In this document: piece after piece, positions 14,215 through 14,267 of the stretch | Layout of the letters: each line of letters begins with the position of its first letter | Position numbering within the stretch: position 1 is the stretch's first letter | Translations under genes and position numbers: made by a program | Source: Treponema sp. | GTDB taxonomy: Bacteria; Spirochaetota; Spirochaetia; Treponematales; Treponemataceae | Length of the DNA: 14,267 bases | Reading direction: 5' to 3' | Assembly: GCA_016297415.1 (NCBI GenBank) | Contig: JAEDGQ010000049.1 | Coordinates: forward strand, 1 to 14,267 | Notes under the pieces: model-generated | What the model was told of the DNA's origin: nothing | Database searches by the model: none | The model's input: the letters and a program-made list of their open reading frames with translations, nothing else

Positions 14215-14267
14215 GGGGCTGTCCAATAAGTAATGACTGTAGCGGTCATTGAGCCCTTCGACAGGCT
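14215..14267. repeat. Palindromic element cut by the window edge
   Basis: GGGGCTGTCCAATAAG (14215-14230) resembles the outer end of some insertion sequences, a comparison made from memory only. AATGAC/GTCATT (14232-14237, 14245-14250) is a perfect six-base inverted repeat with a seven-base loop. AGCC/GGCT (14252-14255, 14264-14267) around TCGA forms a second, incomplete palindrome that would continue past the window if followed by CAAT. No gene is seen. Confidence 0.5.

Overview
The window is a spirochaete chromosome segment, most probably a host-associated (gut, rumen or oral) Treponema. The evidence is the gene order secY-rpmJ-rpsM-rpsK-(gap)-rpoA-rplQ with no adk, map or infA between secY and rpmJ, the Treponema-like L17 start, a very Asn/Lys/Ser-rich accessory proteome, and a soluble LacI-like chemoreceptor. 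The genus call is inference from protein style and gene order; no 16S gene is present.

Positions 1-10010 (+ strand) carry the distal S10 operon and the spc and alpha operons run together: rpsC (first two codons missing), rplP, rpmC, rpsQ, rplN, rplX, rplE, rpsZ (zinc form of S14), rpsH, rplF, rplR, rpsE, rpmD, rplO and secY, then a 141-nt structured spacer, rpmJ, rpsM and rpsK. After rpsK come a strong hairpin and a 168-nt spacer with further hairpins, then rpoA, rplQ and a small unnamed zinc-ribbon gene, closed by a clear intrinsic terminator at 10025-10059. Most genes have AAGGAG-type Shine-Dalgarno sites; several pairs overlap (TAATG, or ATG inside the previous gene), which implies translational coupling. 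Together they supply 30S and 50S proteins, the RNA polymerase alpha subunit and the Sec translocon pore.

Positions 10011-10213 hold two back-to-back terminators. The second, serving the leftward gene, resembles two joined IS3/IS150-type insertion-sequence ends.

Positions 10214-12667 (- strand) encode an 817-residue soluble chemoreceptor: a LacI/GalR-type ligand-binding domain without DNA-binding helix-turn-helix, a helical linker, a GAF-like domain and a methyl-accepting signalling domain, with no membrane segment. Divergently, 12819-13955 encodes a LivK-type lipoprotein that binds branched-chain amino acids or related ligands for an ABC transporter; its permease and ATPase genes are not in the window.

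Positions 13954-14267 have no gene. They hold a perfect 15-bp palindrome, two tandem copies of a hairpin-rich unit of about 113 nt, and the start of another palindromic element cut by the window edge. The ribosomal part is ordinary. The points most worth following are the zinc-ribbon gene tied to rplQ, the soluble sugar-type chemoreceptor, the rpoA leader, the IS-like terminator and the repeat cluster.
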